From positions 1,674,001-1,738,000 of the forward strand of contig NW_024037074.1 in the NCBI RefSeq assembly GCF_015706575.1: a stretch of 64,000 bases of DNA, given 5' to 3'. A program made the translations under genes and the position numbers. The notes under the pieces were generated by a model. It saw only the letters and a list, made by a program, of their open reading frames with translations, was not told where the DNA came from and searched no databases. This DNA is from Patiria miniata (lineage: Eukaryota > Echinodermata > Asteroidea > Valvatida > Asterinidae). Positions 22,766-35,700 of this stretch are shown here, in pieces (the first letter of the stretch is position 1; each line of letters begins with the position of its first letter).

Positions 22766-23764
22766 AAAGTCTCTCAAACGAGGTTACCCTGGAAGACAAA
22801 TCTGTCTCAAGAATCTGCTTGACAGCTTCGGACAGTTGCTTTTATTTGCTAGTAGCTAAACCGATTCATTTAATGTCAATATGGGGGAGGGGGGAAGGGC
22901 TTCAAAGCACCGATGTGTTAGTAATGCAGAGTGCCAGCAAGGTAAGCAGGTAAGACTAAATGTCAGAGTGCATCATAACGCAGGGACCTGTATCACTCAT
23001 TCTAGTCATCTAATCCTGTTCTCCATTTTGAGGTGCCGGTAGTGTATTGTTTTTCTATAAGTACGTCATGTATCGACGCAACAATGTACAATGTTACCAG
23101 TGCATACCAAGTACGGCCAAGTAAAAAAAAAATAAACCAGTTTTTCGTCCCCGACCGCTTCCATTTTTCCTGGCTGCCTCCTCTTCTTTTTCTTTTATAA
23201 ATTTATACATTTGCAATATATTTTGCACACTGTCAATATATTGTCTTTATATTTGTTTCCAATGAAGTCGTAGACATGTACATGTATCTGGAAAGGGTTA
23301 TTGCTCCTTTGGACACAACTTTGTAACAGTAAAATGCATTTTTTTTCTCCCAACAAATTTTCAAATTACCGTGTATATATATGCAGAATTAATTTTTATT
23401 TTGCAGAATTTATGCATCAATGGGTTTGCGCCCATTTGGAGAAACAAGGAAATGAGGTTGGCAGTTCGCCGAAAAACAACCAACTTTGCAAATTTATGTC
23501 AAATATGTAAAAGAATAGCTTTGTGTCATTTAATGTACTGTATCATCATAACGTAATGACTTATATGGCATCAAAGTCAATGTTAGAAGGCGTAATGAGT
23601 CAGGTTTTGACCATTTTCAGGAAAAGGAAAAAAAAGTCATCTCAACAGTTCATTGTTCTGATTATTAAAGTGTACAACAACAGAAAAGGGACCGCTAGAA
23701 AGCAAAAGATCTCTTGAGAGAAAGACTGGGGGAGAAAAAGACTAGGCATGTATTGGATTCCTTT
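22766..23764. other. PKC intron 2; no gene
   Basis: Contains a segment (23115-23260) related to the GGCCAAGTAAA repeat at 46659-46983. Otherwise nothing that I can support. Confidence 0.35.
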
Positions 23765-24286
23765 AAAGGGAAGATGCAACATTTGCAAACATCAAAAAAC
23801 GAAATGATCCAATTATCACGAAATATCTTACTGGATTGTTAGGGAATGACAGTCTAAAGCATCCTGTAAAATTGTGGCTCCTGGTGTGCTGACATTTTCA
23901 AGAAACATTGTAGTTTTCCAACGCTGGTCGGCCGACCAGCGCTGGAGAAAACTGGCTATTTTCAAAAACTACTCCATATTTCTTATATTTAGTTATTCCA
24001 CATTTTCTTTGCAATTGATTACACACCTGTGAACGGGTACAAGCCAGCTAAATTGATACTCTGGCCATACAATTCCCCAAAGTCTATAAATTGCTCCATT
24101 TCATCTTAAGTGGGGTCAGGGAACCAGACTACAAGAATATAATTGGTTTTCTTGATTTTTCCATCATCTACAAGCCAAAAACGTGAAGCAAGTCAGTTTA
24201 ACAATATTTGCTAAAACATATAAATCCTCCAAATGCACTTATTTCTGAAAATTGCAGCAAAAGCCAATGTTGTACATTCCCTTTAA
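23765..24286. mobile_element. MITE family A, copy 3
   Basis: AAAGGGAAGATGCAACATTT to TGTTGTACATTCCCTTTAA. Central palindrome at 23918-23945, with GACCAGCGCTGG in the right arm against CCAACGCTGGTC in the left. Confidence 0.88.
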
Positions 24287-26050
24287 TGTACTTGTACGGT
24301 ACACATCATTGTGTATCAGTACCGGTACCAAACAAGTTTGGAAGATTAGGGTACAACATGTACATGTAAGAAACACTGTGATTCTGTGTTTCAAAAACTA
24401 AATATTAACATCCTTGCTAAAATATTTTAATTGTGCATGTTACCAGGTTAAAAATCATCAGCTGCCATGGTATCCATGGGCATCCCGAATATGGGCACCC
24501 TGCACAAGTACCCCCTCAACGGTAAGAAAGGGAGAGTTGGGGGAGACCACTGGGAGAGACATTAGAACGCATTGCTGACAATGCCTGATGCTTACTAGGC
24601 TTTGTGCACATTTTTCAGAATAAAAAACAGTCCTGTGTACTTTCGCGCTGTACGCGCGCGAACAGTACGTGCACACGTGGTTCTCGAAAGTGGTAAAAAT
24701 GCCCTCTCTGTTCGCGCCTGGAGCCCGTAATCTGGTACCAAATTAGCTTATGAAAATTTGTCAAATTTCATGTCAACGTGAAGGAGCATTCACAGCTACA
24801 CACAACTACATGAACACTCAACCACTAAGGTTGAACAAAAAAATCCCAAAGAAAAAATAAAACTGCTGACTTGTTCTTCCCCATTCTGGTTGGATCCAAA
24901 TGCCAAACTACTGTGTCTAAATGTCATCAGGAGGTCCCGGGATGCAGTAGCTGCACATTTAATCATTCATGTCACATCACAGCCAAGAAAAAAAAAAATT
25001 CATGCAGTTTTCCAAATGAAAACACATACATTTGTACATTTTGCAGGGATTTTTTCAGCAGAGCCTACCGGTAGAAGATTTTAATCACATCATGATTTTG
25101 TGTGTACCGGTACATTAACATCAGAAAGAACTTCCGGTACATGTAACATAGCGGTATAAAGTGTACATGGATTTCATCATGAAGTCATTGTGACTTCGTC
25201 ACATGACGTGTGATGACGTCACGATGACATCCATTAAATATTTAGACTTTTAGACATCAGGGCGTCAGGGAATTGTCAGGTCAGGGAACCAGACTTAACA
25301 GAATGCTCCCAAAACAAGTACAGTGGGCCTATCTAACGCCTCTTCAAAACAAGGTTGCCAATTAAATATCCCTGAGGACGAAGTTGTTCGGATGCGGATC
25401 TTTTAATGGTTTTTTTTTTGCTGTAAATTGGATTGACATGCGACAGGCGCACTTCACATTTCTTTCCTATAATTGAATGTGGGAGGTTATACATGTTTTT
25501 GGCCAGTGTCTAATTAAAAGTTTTTAACTTTGGTATTGTTAAAAGTAATGTAATAAACAAAATCTACTTTTTAGGCTGAAACATCAAAAAGGAAACATTT
25601 GCTAACAAGTTTTTTATTATCAACTTTATTGATATTTCAAAAGAGAACTATTGTTTCTATCACCGGCCCGGCTTGGGAAATGCGGAAAATCACACTGCAA
25701 TATATCTTTTTGGGGTGTTTCCATCCCAAAGTTTTGAAAAATGATGGCTATTTTCTTGTAGTGTATGACATGACTTACATGTAGGTACGAGTTAACCTGG
25801 GTACGAAATGATGAGTACGATTTGACTTGGTACGAGTTAACGTTTCCCTGCATTCGCTGTCTGAGTGTCATCAGGCAGATACACGTACATGCATTGGGTG
25901 TGGGGTGTATATGAAGTGATGTCATGATTGACGTCATCACAAGTCATATGACGTCACATTAAAGGGGCATTTTTCTAAGTCCTATATAAGAATGATACCG
26001 GTATGTCCTATTTGGTTGTAACTTGATATGTACCATACCGGGATATGATA
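24287..26050. other. PKC intron 2; TGACGTCA-rich, no gene
   Basis: A GC-rich GCGCTGTACGCGCGCG patch is at 24640-24665. From 25195 to 25960 there are several TGATGACGTCA and TGACGTCAC words. No exon recognised. Confidence 0.4.
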
Positions 26051-26231
26051 AGCCCGGTTCATACTCGGTGCGAAAGCGAATGCGAATTTGTGACGTCATG
26101 GCAAGTATTCGCACTGCGAATTCGTTAAAGTTGAACATATTTCAACTCGGGCGAATTTCGCAGCGAACATGCCATGACGTCAAATTCGCTTCGCATTCGC
26201 ATTCGCATTCGCATGAAGTATGAACCGGGCT
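26051..26231. mobile_element. MITE family H
   Basis: 181 bp with perfect terminal repeats AGCCCGGTTCATAC ... GTATGAACCGGGCT beside TA/TTA. Inside are CGAATGCGAA and ATTCGCATTCGCATTCGCAT repeats and TGACGTCATGGCA in both orientations. Confidence 0.88.
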
Positions 26232-27380
26232 TTATAGATGAAAATCATATGTCATGTGACGTCACATTAAAGGGGTATTTTTCTTCAATATACCGGTATG
26301 TGTATTTAACATTTAATAATAGTCATTTGCACAATATGACATTATGCTAACAGCTGTTCTAAATGTAAAGACACATACATACATATGCGGCGCCTAGTCA
26401 TACAAGCATATATTAATGATGTTAAGTGACTTGCATACATTAACAGCATGTATGCATGCATGCACATTAGTGAGCAGCCTGAAGCACTCACAATACAATT
26501 TCACAATGAGCCATGTTTCCAGCACAGTGATGTACATGTACATGTATGCATGTTATGTACAACTTCAAGTTTCCCACATTGTATGCGTGAAGTCCAATGT
26601 TGGAGGGATTTTTTTCCCCACTGTCTGCGATGGGGCGATAAAACTAAATTACCCCGTGACAAGTAATGCTGGAGCTAATCCAAAGAATCAAAGCTCAAGT
26701 CCCGCGTCTTCCATGAGGAGTTTGAGTCACGAGTCACGTACAGGCACATGTCCGAGTCTAAAGTCTCACTGATTAGTCTCGGATCTTTTACATTGACGTG
26801 TACACCATACAATTGCTGGTTCTATGTGAGATTTCAAAGAGGTTGACATACTGTACCGGAACATGTATGTACTGGACAAGGTTGATGAAGGTGTCCCATT
26901 CCCGTAAACCTGGGAAAGATCCCCGGGTACCCGATACCGCAACAAAATTGACAATACCTAATCCTATTCTGGGTTTAATTAGTTACCCGAAACCCACTTT
27001 GCAGACTATTCTAACACACACTTTCTAAAAGGGCAATACAACCAAGTGGTGGGATTCAAATCTGGATTGTTTAAAATTTGGTTTGAATTCCACTATTCGG
27101 TATGGATTGTGGAAACCGGATATTCAAAATTAACCTTACAAAATTAAGCCTTCTTTTTTTTTGTGTGACAAAAGCTCATGACAACAACTGGAACATCCCC
27201 CACTTTCTCTCGCAGAGTGGGTTATTTTGTTCGCCAAATGAAAGCCCAGTAAGTAAGATTTGAGGCTTTGCATGGTGAAGATACTAAATAATGAAAGGTT
27301 TGTGGAAACACCATGTGCGAATAATGAAAGCCCCCTTTTTTCAGAGGGTTGCAGACACCCAAAATTGGAATGAAGTGTAA
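26232..27380. other. PKC intron 2; no gene
   Basis: TACATGTA words near 26530, a degenerate GAGTCACGAGTCACG patch near 26720-26790 (compare the GACTCG repeats at 61745), and AT-rich filler. No exon recognised. Confidence 0.35.
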
Positions 27381-27853
27381 AATTTCAGATCATGTAAACA
27401 AGGCATGACAAATTTTATGGAGCGAGTTTCATCAGCTCAGAGGGTGAGATTTAAACGCCATACGAAAAAAATACTCATTTTCAGAATGTTGATACAGCAC
27501 TGGAGATGGTGGCGGAGGGTGCGTGCTGCGGCTGAAAGATTCTGAAGGAATGCAGGATCACCCCTGATGTCATTGCACACCTCCTCGATCGTGTGTTGCA
27601 CCAAACGATTGAGGAGGTGTGCAATGACATCAGGGGTGATCCTGCATTCCTTCAAAAGCTTTCAGCCACAGCACGCACCTTCCACCACCATCTCCAGCAT
27701 TGTATCGACATTGGAGGACGCTAAGTCTAAAGTGGCAGCTTCTGTAAGTGGGTATTTGTTTTCGTATGGCGTTTAAATCTCATCCTCTTGCACAAAGCTG
27801 ATGAAACTCATTCCATAAAATTTGTCATGCCTTGCGTACATGATCTAAAATTT
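27381..27853. repeat. 473-bp palindrome with coding-like arms
   Basis: The left arm (CATGTAAACAAGGCATGACA onward) and right arm are inverted copies of about 225 bp, centred near 27600. Read outward from the centre, both arms give nearly the same peptide, with TIEEVCNDIRGDPAFLQ then LSA-ART and HHLQ-CI. The family is not recognised. It may be an exon or transposase piece copied head-to-head. Confidence 0.8.
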
Positions 27854-28198
27854 TGGTTTAATTCCACAACAGAGTTATTTAGGATCAAAGGCAGGACATC
27901 TACTTTTGACACGTAGTACAAGTACAAATTGAATATTTGTTACCTAGGAGAAAAAAAATCCATTTTTTGAAGAGCATGAGGCATGCATCTTTAAACACAT
28001 CTACCGTAAGTAAACTTTACTTTGTGTATTCAACAGCCTGTACAATGTACATGTTTGAAAAGGTTTCAAACAACAGATTTTTCAGAGGTGTTTTGTTAGC
28101 AAAATGACATTTGCCCATCCACAAACAGATTGATATAAGAGGATTACAATACATTCATAAAGTGTACATCAAAGAATTAATAGGAATCAGTGTAATAC

Positions 28199-28259
28199 CT
28201 TCAGATGATCCCTTGAGTTCAATGACAACATGGACTTTCCCAGACGGCTCAAGGTCAAT
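28199..28259 (-). CDS. PRKCE: Novel PKC (epsilon/eta class), coding exon 2
   Basis: This 61-nt exon encodes IDLEPSGKVHVVIELKGSSE plus one base. That is the last strand of the C2 domain and the start of the linker to the pseudosubstrate. It is bounded by a CCCACCAG acceptor and a GTATTAC donor and is read in phase 0 to phase 1. It fits exactly between the Trp that ends exon 1 and the DPPKEK that opens exon 3. It lies alone between introns of about 19.2 and 18.1 kb, both full of transposon copies. Confidence 0.94.
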
Positions 28260-28505
28260 CTGGTGGGAAGAAAAAATAAAGATATTTTAAGTGTTGGATT
28301 AGCATCTCGTAATCCATATTGTCTTGACCTACATACTCATTTTATGTAAAACACAGTAAGCAACTGATGATTCAATATACAATGTACATGCACAGGGTGT
28401 ATAAAAAGTGGTAATCGGATATTAATAAGGGAATAAACGTGTGCTTGACCGGTTTTAAACACTATGTTTAAGACTGGTTGGAGTCTGGACACTGATATGC
28501 CGAAG

Positions 28506-28970
28506 GTAGTAATCATTTGTCATTTGTACATTTTTTTTGTATGAAGCAAAAAAGTGCTCAAAATCTAAAGAAGGGTGCTTGACAACTATGAAGTTTTAGC
28601 TCAGTGAATATTCCGAAAAAAAAACAAAACATTCTAGGATCTTGATTTCAATTTAAAAGTTGCCGAGTCATGTTTTGAATTGTGCCCAAAAATCAGCATC
28701 CGGGACACGTTCTCATTCAGCTGATTGCACCCATTCACGGCTTCGCCGAGCTAAAAACGAACTAAATTCCAACAATGCATAAATAGACGCATCTTTGAAA
28801 ATGACCTGCTTTTATGTTTCCTTCAAAACAACAGCATGCCAGAAAGAATAATTTCACAGGCAGTTCAATGCCATTACTACAAGAATATATCTTTAAACCA
28901 AGTATGCTTTTCAACAATAAATTTTGTCAGTTACTTTTTGGATAGCTGCAAATGATACACTCTACCTTCA
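28506..28970. mobile_element. MITE family B, copy 3 (decayed)
   Basis: Shares AAAATCTAAAGAAGG, TTCTAGGATCTTGATTTCAA and GCTGCAAATGATACACTCTA with copies 1 and 2, in the reverse orientation, with many changes. Confidence 0.65.
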
Positions 28971-31900
28971 ATCCAAGTTAGGGTTTTGATAACAATTTAG
29001 TAGGTTACTAAATGCAAATGATCCTACAGCATGTGCATGCCTCCAAGGATAACCTGAATACTGAGTTCATGTTCCACATCACTAGGTGTCTCTTGTTTTC
29101 TCTCTCTCCCACCGTCATTCTCACATTCACAACCACTTAACATTTTGGACAGACACATTAAGGTGTGAGTCACCATGCTCCCAGTTACATGTTCAAGTGT
29201 TATCCTATATCAGGTGTGGGAAATTAACACTTACCCATTACACTAGAGGTGTATGAAAATTTGCAGTTGAGCAGGGGAAAAAATTAATCACTGATTTATC
29301 TTGAGTAACATGACCTCATTCACAACATTAGCTACATTCTGGCTTTTAACACTGTGGCTATCGTTCTGGCAGTTTTCTGAACTGACAATACTCGACGTCA
29401 GGATCTTTTTGGTCTCGGAACCAGACTATCAATCGCATAGTTCACGGACTTTATTTCCATTTGATAAAAAAAAATGCTCCAAGGCCACGGATCTCTAGGG
29501 GGAAAAAATGAAGTTACTTCAACAAAACGTAGGATTTGATTTAAATATCATAACGTGTCCAATAAAAAGTAGGATTTGACTTGAATATAAAGTAAAGAAA
29601 ACTATTTAAATAAAATAAAAAGGGAAAACTAAATCTCTGAAACAATGGATTCAATTGCGATACCTTCGGCATGGTAGTTCAATGTTTACCCAATCGTGAT
29701 ATAAATTCGCAATATTTTAATTTTATTTTGGCAATGCAGCAATAATATTCCTTGAAAACTGCGTTATGGTCGCTATAATAATGGCCACTTCGTTGTAAAA
29801 ATGCTTCGTTTCCTTTGCCCAAGTCCGAGTAATAATGTTTTTTTTTCCTGTGGTACAATCAAAACACAAACTGTGCAACTTTGCAAGCACGATGTGATCC
29901 AAACACGATGTGATCAAAATGTGCAAACATGTTGTTTTGGATGTACATGTACACCAGGATGTACGGTACAAATTCAATGGACAATATTACAATTGTACAA
30001 ACATGACAAAGGCCAACAAAAATGTTTTGAGTTGGTCGGGTTATGGTAAACACGGCATATATTTTGGGGGCCAAAGAGAAATTTCTGCTGAATAATGTGC
30101 ATGCATGTGGCACATTCATTAATATTTATGAATTTCGTGTAGGCTTACATGTATTTTGGCAATTTAATATTACCATTTGGGACTCAGGCCCATTTTCAGG
30201 TCTTAAAGGGCCCATGCCATGTATTTTGTTTTTATTGAGAGCAATCCTTGAAAATGCACCTTTGTGTTTCATTTGACCTTATTTTCTATTTCATTTTGCC
30301 ATTTTCAAGGGTATTTTGGTGCCTTTTGGGTTTTTATGCTAATGCAAATTTACATATTCATGAGCAAAAGTGATGCCATTTCCGACAGAAACCTCAATGT
30401 TACAGCTACCGGTATTTCATCACCAAAATTTGCCAGAAATTTGGTCATTTTGCTGTCGTGGATTTTCTTTTCTTTGGTGATTCGTTTTTGTGTCAGTACA
30501 TGGCAGTAAGCCAATGAGCAAATTTTTCTCACAAATGTTTTCAATGAGCAAATTGTCGGGTTCACAAGTTGAACAGAAAACCCCTAAACTGAACAGTGTC
30601 TTCCTGAAATGACATCACAGCAAAAGCGCCCTCAGTTGTCCGGAAAAGCATGGAAAATTCAAATAAAAAAAGAAGTGCACTTTTCAATAACATTAACCAA
30701 AAAGGTATGCCAAATAGTTTTCATACATTTAAGAGGAGTGTGAAAGTTGCACAAAATGTGTTCCCAAGAAAAATTCATCTCATCGCCCCTTTATTGGCTC
30801 GGCTTGTGGTGTTTTACAGGTTTTGTTATTTGCAACCAGAACCATCAAACACGTTATATAATAAAACGTAAAACTACAACCAATTAAATTTATACATTTC
30901 TTGGAACCATGAAGTACACTATAGTTTACATGTAACTTAAAGCTAAGGCCAAGTAAAAAAAAAAACATGTTTAGCATCCAGGTTTTTAGAAAACAGTGAG
31001 GATGTGGGACTTTTTATTTGGGACTTTTTATCTATTTTTAAGATGGCTGCCACTTTTAAAAAAAATTCCGACAACCGTCGGTTTTTATACTGTTCAAAGA
31101 CATAAAAATGATACAGAAATGCTAGACATGAGAATAAAACATCTACAATGGTTTCAATAGTTTTGTTTAAAATTTGTTGCACAGTTTTACAATGAAAAAA
31201 AAAAGTGCAATAGATTTCTCTATTTCGAGTAAATGGTGAAGGTGATGAAGGAACACAAAATTCAACAAACTTTTGGTGGCCCAGATTGATACATGCACCA
31301 TGTCATGAATGTAGACTAAAGATTCATCCGGGTTTGCTGAGATTAAGAGCTTGTCTTTGCGCATATAGATCTCTTCACCTCGACCGAAAAAAAAATAAAG
31401 AGAAGAAAAAGAGCGAGAGAAAGGACAATTAAAAACGTGACACTTGATGTGGCTTTTGATCAACAATAAATATCTGAACTGACTTCACGCCTCCGACCAT
31501 AAATCCATGCGACACGAACATTCATGATCGTCATGCATCGTCTCTCATTCAACTAACGACCCAACAAAAACATCAGATTTATATATAGATACGCCACCAG
31601 AGATACAAGTAGAGATTGAGGATTAAGATTGAGGTACTTAGATTTGCTTACGATCTGGCTGAAGAAGTGAAATTTCTAGTACTGATAAAGAATCTTCACT
31701 TGGTTTGGGTTCGGGTTGGGTTCGGCTATTTTTATCGGAACATTGGCTTGGTTCGGGTTCGGCAGTAAATAAGAACGTCAACACAATTGCTGTGGGAGTA
31801 TACCTGTTTATCGTCTTCGTGCATAAGAAACCTGTTTTAGAGGCCCTTAGTAGGATGTCCAATGCCAAAAGAAACCCAGCCACATCACATTGCTGCTACT

Positions 31901-33088
31901 TAGAACGGCGCGAACGAGAAATCATAGTTTTCAAGTGCTCGAAGGGCAAACTTTGAAATGAGAGTGAAGTTAAATTTTGTATATTAAAAACAAGTCCATG
32001 TTGCCTTTTGTCTCATCAAAAATGCATCTCAACAACATTATGACGTCAAAACTATCATACATGTATATTTACAAATGTATAACCCCTTCCATATTACTTC
32101 TTTCACATCGATGGTGATCGAGAGGGCATGAAGTATATGCCAAAGTATTTTTTTCCGGCAACGACGCCCCATTGACCGCAAGTGTTTTGCCGCCTTAAAA
32201 AATCTTGCTCCCTATTAGCACATAGACTGGTTCCCGCCAAATAGTGATAAAAACTGGAAGGGTATAAAGATGGGAACCAGCTAAATCGGGAACGATATCG
32301 ACACTGTGAAATAAGTCAAGCAAAATATTTTTGAAACGATCTAAAACCAGTAATGTCACAAAACTGGAAGAAATATTTTCTGTGTTATATATATATTTTG
32401 TCCGTTTCCGTGAATTTATTCCAAGCATTAAAACTTGGATTCATAATGCGGCGCATGCACGTGGTCACTCAGTCTATGATCCACGTACCGTCCGCGCTGG
32501 TTTGGATTGGAGATCGCAGGGTCAACTGAATGATGTGGAAAGTGACCGATAGAGTCTAAAATTAGAAGTTCCAATTCGCAAGTATTTTATGTTTTCATGA
32601 AATCAGGCGACATTTTGCTTTTTTTTTTCAAAAAAAATAAAATAAAAAATCCAAGTGGCTGCCAAAACGGAAGCGGGCAGGGACACTAAACATGTAATTT
32701 ATTTCTATTTGGCCTAATGGACACCATTTGCAAACAATCAAAAATGAAACTGTCAAAATTAAATATAATGAAATATCCTACCGTTACTTGATTGTAAGTC
32801 AATTAATACAATCATACATCCTGTGAAATCACTGCATCTAGTATGCTGTCATTTTTGAGAAAAGAGGAATTACCATCAATTCCTTGCGATGGTTAGGACC
32901 AAACCATCAAGCTTGCAACGGAAATCTATGCTTTGCATTGAGAAAAATGCATTAACTGTTTTCTCAAAAAGTACATCAAATGAGCTGACGTTTGGACAGG
33001 TTACTTTTTTAATAACCTGCTTCAGATTTATTGTTCCTGGAACCAGCAAAGACACATTTTTTTTGTGCAAATGGCGTCCATTACCAAT
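28971..33088. other. PKC intron 1, AT-rich 4-kb stretch
   Basis: A repeat fragment with AAGGCCAAGTAAAA starts at 30947, and a partial family A copy lies at about 32705-32870 (GCAAACAATCAAAAATGAAA). A GGTTTGGGTTCGGGTTGGG patch is at 31699-31765. No exon supported. Confidence 0.4.
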
Positions 33089-33616
33089 AAAGGGAAGATA
33101 CAACATTTGCGAACATCAAAAAAAAACGAAATGATCAAATTATCACAAAATACCTTACTGGATTGTTAGGGAATGACAGTCTAAAGCATCCTGTAAAATT
33201 ATGGCTACTGGTGTGCTGACATTTTCAAAAAACCTGTAAACCAAAAAAAACTGGCTTTTCTGACAAACTGCTCCTAATTTTTCATATTTTGTTGTTCCGC
33301 ATTTTCTTTGCAATTGATAACACACCTGAGAAGGGTCACAAGCCTGCTAGACTGATTCATTGACCTTATAATTCCCCAAAGTCTTTACATTTCTCAGTTT
33401 CATCTTAAGTGGGGTCAGGGAAACAGTCTACAAGAACATGATTGGTTTTCTTGGTTTTTCCAGCATATATACAAGCCCAAAATGTGAAACAAGTCAGTTT
33501 AACAATATTTGCTATAACATACTATTAATAATAATGCTATTAAGTATTATATTAATCCTCCAAATCCTTTTATTTCGGAAAATTGCAGCAAAAGCAAATG
33601 TTGTACATTCCCTTTA
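33089..33616. mobile_element. MITE family A, copy 4 (palindrome lost)
   Basis: AAAGGGAAGATACAACATTT to TTGTACATTCCCTTTAA. At the place of the central palindrome (33230-33255) only AAACCAAAAAAAACTGG remains, a clean loss compared with the other copies. Confidence 0.88.
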
Positions 33617-34060
33617 ACTGACAATGCTTGATATGTTGAGGTTTCTTCAGACCTCGACTGAGCCACCGTTCATTGAGCTATTGGACTTCTACACACGATA
33701 CATGCACTTGCATATCCTTGACCTCAAAAAAAGTATATAATTAATCAGCTGTGCGGTGCAAAAACCGAATGGGGCGTCCTGCCTCTGACATCCTCTTTTC
33801 TGAAACCTGGAGTCGTTGTTTGACTTCTGGTTCAGGAACTAGGAAATGCACAATTTCCTGAGAAGGCTGGACTACAAGTTCCACAGACTGTGCTTCACCG
33901 TTTTATACACATGTGCGTAATCAAGATAGTTTTGCAATGCACGTACCGTACGTACATGTGTGTATTAACAAAGACAGACATATACATTGTACACATGTAC
34001 ATACATGTACATTATCAACTACATGTACTTCACTGTATTAAAGTATTATGTAGCTTGCTT

Positions 34061-34581
34061 AAAGGGAAGATACAACATTTGCAAACATAAAAAAACATGA
34101 AATGATCAAATAATCACGAAATACCTTACTGAATTGTTAGGGATTAACAGTCTAAAGCATCCTGTAAAATTGTGGCTCCTGGTGTGCTGACATTTTCAAG
34201 AAAAAGTGTATTTTTCCAACGCTGGTCGGCCGACCAGCGTTGGAAAAAAACTGGGTTTTTTTCCAAATCTGCTCCTAACTTTTCACTTAGTTATTCCGCA
34301 CTTTCTTTGCAATTGATACACCTGTGAAGGGGGTACAAGCCTGCTAGAATGATTCTATGACCTTACAATTCCCCAAAGTCTTTACATTTCTCCGTTTAAT
34401 CTTAAGTGGGGTCAGGGAACCAGACTACAAGAACATGACTGGTTTATTGGTTTTTCCAGCATCTTCAAGCCCAAAACGTGAAACAAGTCAGTTTAACAAT
34501 ATTTGCTATAACATACTAATCCTCCGAATCCCTTTATTTCTGAAAATCGCAGCAAAAGCAAATGTTGTACATTCCCTTTAA
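34061..34581. mobile_element. MITE family A, copy 5
   Basis: AAAGGGAAGATACAACATTT to TTGTACATTCCCTTTAA, 521 bp. The central palindrome at 34216-34243 is perfect over 28 bp. Confidence 0.9.
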
Positions 34582-34881
34582 AGTTCTTAAAGTTGACAAC
34601 CAGTAAGTTCAAAAATTGATTTTTTTTTTTCTGACGAATTTTCAATTTGATTCTGGGCGTCTGCGACCCTCACTTTGTGCACAAATAAACCCGCCCTGCG
34701 AGAGCCAAAATTATTGTCTGGTAGCCAATAATTCAAATTTTGTTAAGAAATAATTCAATAACAAAAGTGGATTTTTTTTTCGCTCGATGTCTCATTCAAA
34801 AGTGAATAACTTTTTTATTGCTGAGAATATAGCAATTGAAAAAAACAAATCTATTTTTCGAGGTGAAACTTGAAAATAGCA

Positions 34882-35290
34882 GGGCAATTCCACACAAAGT
34901 GGACATGGCTGAAAAGTAGAACGATTTACAAAATGTATGAAATCTTCAGAACTACAAGCATCACAACCTCAAATGTGGTATCAAATGAAAGGGACAACAA
35001 GGCCTTTTATTTTAAGTGGTGTGACAGTGAGATAGAATGTGGTTAAATGTATTTTGTTTTGTCAAAGAAATGGATTTGGGGCTAAATTTAGGTAGTCATT
35101 TTTTTCTTATATGCAAAATGGTTTTGTGACTTTTTGTTTTTAAGTCAGAGAGAAAGGTTTACATTTTATGAAAATATCACACTGAAGTTAGAATAGCATG
35201 ATTCAGTATCATGTTTTTTATAACGTGTTTGAAGTTGATTTCAGACACGTTACGTCCGTAACGTTATAATGTAACATCTATGTATACCAT
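34882..35290. mobile_element. MITE family N, fragment
   Basis: Starts AGGGCAATTCCACACAAAGT. The first 180 bp match 21826-22010 (GGCTGAAAA, ATGAAATCTTC, CAAATGTGGT, GTGATGTGGCAGTG-like words). The right end was not found. Confidence 0.55.
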
Positions 35291-35409
35291 AACCTTTGTT
35301 TGGCATCCATAGGCTTAGTTATCAGCTCCGTTACCAATAAAGACAGTATTCCAAAGTGGTACTGGTACGGGTAGCCTTCAATGAAAGCCTCGTATAGCGA
35401 CTAATCCTT

Positions 35410-35700
35410 CTTTAACACCCTGAATCCATCAAAATCCATACCCCTGTTTTGGAGTATTTCGGCAGATTCAGGATACCTCCATATTGAAAACAGGGGATTT
35501 TTATGAAAACGGGGGATTTTGATGGATTGAGGACTGTAAGCCTAGCGGTACTGCAGGATTTTGATGGATTCAGGATACCGGTACCTCCATATACTGAGCA
35601 GTCACAACACCAAAATTTGTGTGTACATGTATGACACAGTAGGTGGATTTTGGCAGATTCGGGATACTTTCTAGTCAAAGATACCCAAGGTAGGGTTAAA
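35410..35700. repeat. Word-repeat locus 2
   Basis: Opens TTTAACACCCTGAATCC and closes GTAGGGTTAA. The word ATCCATCAAAATCC and its inverse GGATTTTGATGGATT, with GATTCAGGATACC, recur about six times in both orientations. It shares words with loci at 49527-49745 and 53668-54249. Confidence 0.65.
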
